Below, one piece after another: positions 63,740 to 64,000 of a stretch of 64,000 nt of DNA. Both the position numbers and the translations under genes were made by a program. Location of the stretch: assembly GCA_015075545.1 (NCBI GenBank), contig JABTUC010000002.1:248001-312000 (forward strand), given 5' to 3'. The stretch is from Ideonella sp. (GTDB lineage Bacteria > Pseudomonadota > Gammaproteobacteria > Burkholderiales > Burkholderiaceae_C). Each line of letters starts with the position of its first letter. The stretch's first letter is position 1. The notes under the pieces are model-generated. The model was not told where the DNA came from. It saw nothing but the letters and a program-made list of their open reading frames with translations, and did not search any database.

Positions 63740-63751
63740 GACGAGGCGCAC

Positions 63752-64000
63752 ATGACGTCCCTACCCGAAACGCCGTGTCTGCTCAACGGCCAGCTGCTGC
63801 CGCTCAATCAGGCCAAGGTGTCCGTGCTCGATCGCGGGTTCATCTTCGGCGATGGTGCGTACGAAGTGGTGCCGGTCTACGGCGGCCGGCTGTTCCGCTT
63901 CGACGAGCACATGGCGCGGCTGGCACGCAGCCTCGACAAGCTGCGCATCGCCAACCCGCACAGCCGCGACGAGTGGCTGCGCCAGGCGCGCACGCTGGTG
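63752..64000 (+). CDS. D-amino-acid aminotransferase (class IV), N-terminal part
   Basis: The first 83 codons of a PLP-dependent class IV aminotransferase; the rest lies beyond the window. The frame begins MTSLPETPCLLNGQLLPLNQ and contains AKVSVLDRGFIFGDGAYEVV, the signature of D-alanine aminotransferases (Dat). Position after dacC fits use of released D-alanine; D-amino acid transamination to pyruvate and D-Glu is the expected reaction. Branched-chain aminotransferase is less likely because of GFIFGDGAYEVVPVY. In related bacteria DUF493 (ybeD), lipB and lipA come next. Confidence 0.85.
   Translation, partial: MTSLPETPCLLNGQLLPLNQAKVSVLDRGFIFGDGAYEVVPVYGGRLFRFDEHMARLARSLDKLRIANPHSRDEWLRQARTLV

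Overview
The window is high-GC bacterial DNA, coding on nearly every base and free of insertion sequences, phage genes, rRNA or tRNA. Gene content and local order (rplM-rpsI-DUF6776-bactofilin-erpA; anmK-M23 peptidase-tyrS; phoH-ybeY; [2Fe-2S] ferredoxin-hydrolase-dacC-dat; the pilin/pilY1 operon; DUF1840) point to a betaproteobacterium of the order Burkholderiales, probably near the Rubrivivax/Methylibium/Rhizobacter group. This placement comes from family knowledge, not a search.

Layout. 1-4118: the 3' part of htpG, then on the minus strand an SrkA-type kinase, a DUF2726 membrane protein and an acetyltransferase. 4195-11002: housekeeping and envelope genes: ribosomal proteins L13/S9, a membrane-anchored coiled-coil protein with a bactofilin, ErpA, AnmK, a periplasmic M23 peptidase and TyrRS. 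11053-16239: a plus-strand group with a family III CoA-transferase, a NUDIX-metallo-beta-lactamase fusion, 3-hydroxybenzoate 6-hydroxylase and gentisate 1,2-dioxygenase. 16246-34230: an almost wholly minus-strand nitrogen and peptide scavenging region: PutA, three different amidases, two M81 (MlrC-like) metallopeptidases, a complete Opp/Dpp-type ABC importer with a fused double ATPase, an M20 peptidase and a small ABM-domain protein. 34306-37256: PobA, then a saccharopine dehydrogenase-like enzyme divergent from an Lrp/AsnC regulator.

37493-44338: a translationally coupled pair of cyclic-di-GMP enzymes (HD-GYP; PAS-GGDEF-EAL), a cyclopropane-fatty-acid synthase-type methyltransferase and three small metabolic genes. 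44551-51588: a tightly packed type IV pilus operon (major-type pilin, FimT, PilV, PilW, PilX, PilY1) closed by a hairpin terminator. 51664-58613: a sterol desaturase-family membrane enzyme, ruvAB, a NarL-type two-component system, phoH and ybeY. 58630-61478: hemB, a candidate small RNA, a HemJ-like membrane protein and a VanZ-family protein. 61546-64000: ferredoxin, an alpha/beta hydrolase, a D,D-carboxypeptidase and the start of a D-amino-acid aminotransferase.

How parts fit: aromatic acids enter ring cleavage through two hydroxylases (3-hydroxybenzoate to gentisate; 4-hydroxybenzoate to protocatechuate). Peptides and amides are imported and hydrolysed by the 16-34 kb cluster, with proline and lysine oxidised by PutA and the lysine dehydrogenase-like enzyme. 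Surface behaviour is served by the c-di-GMP pair next to the pilus genes. Two loci stand out as possibly undescribed: a four-hairpin small RNA at about 59739-59851 that displays an anti-Shine-Dalgarno loop, and the amidase/M81/ABC cluster, which looks like a dedicated uptake and breakdown system for an unusual amide or cyclic peptide. No gene-free stretch exceeds 300 bases.
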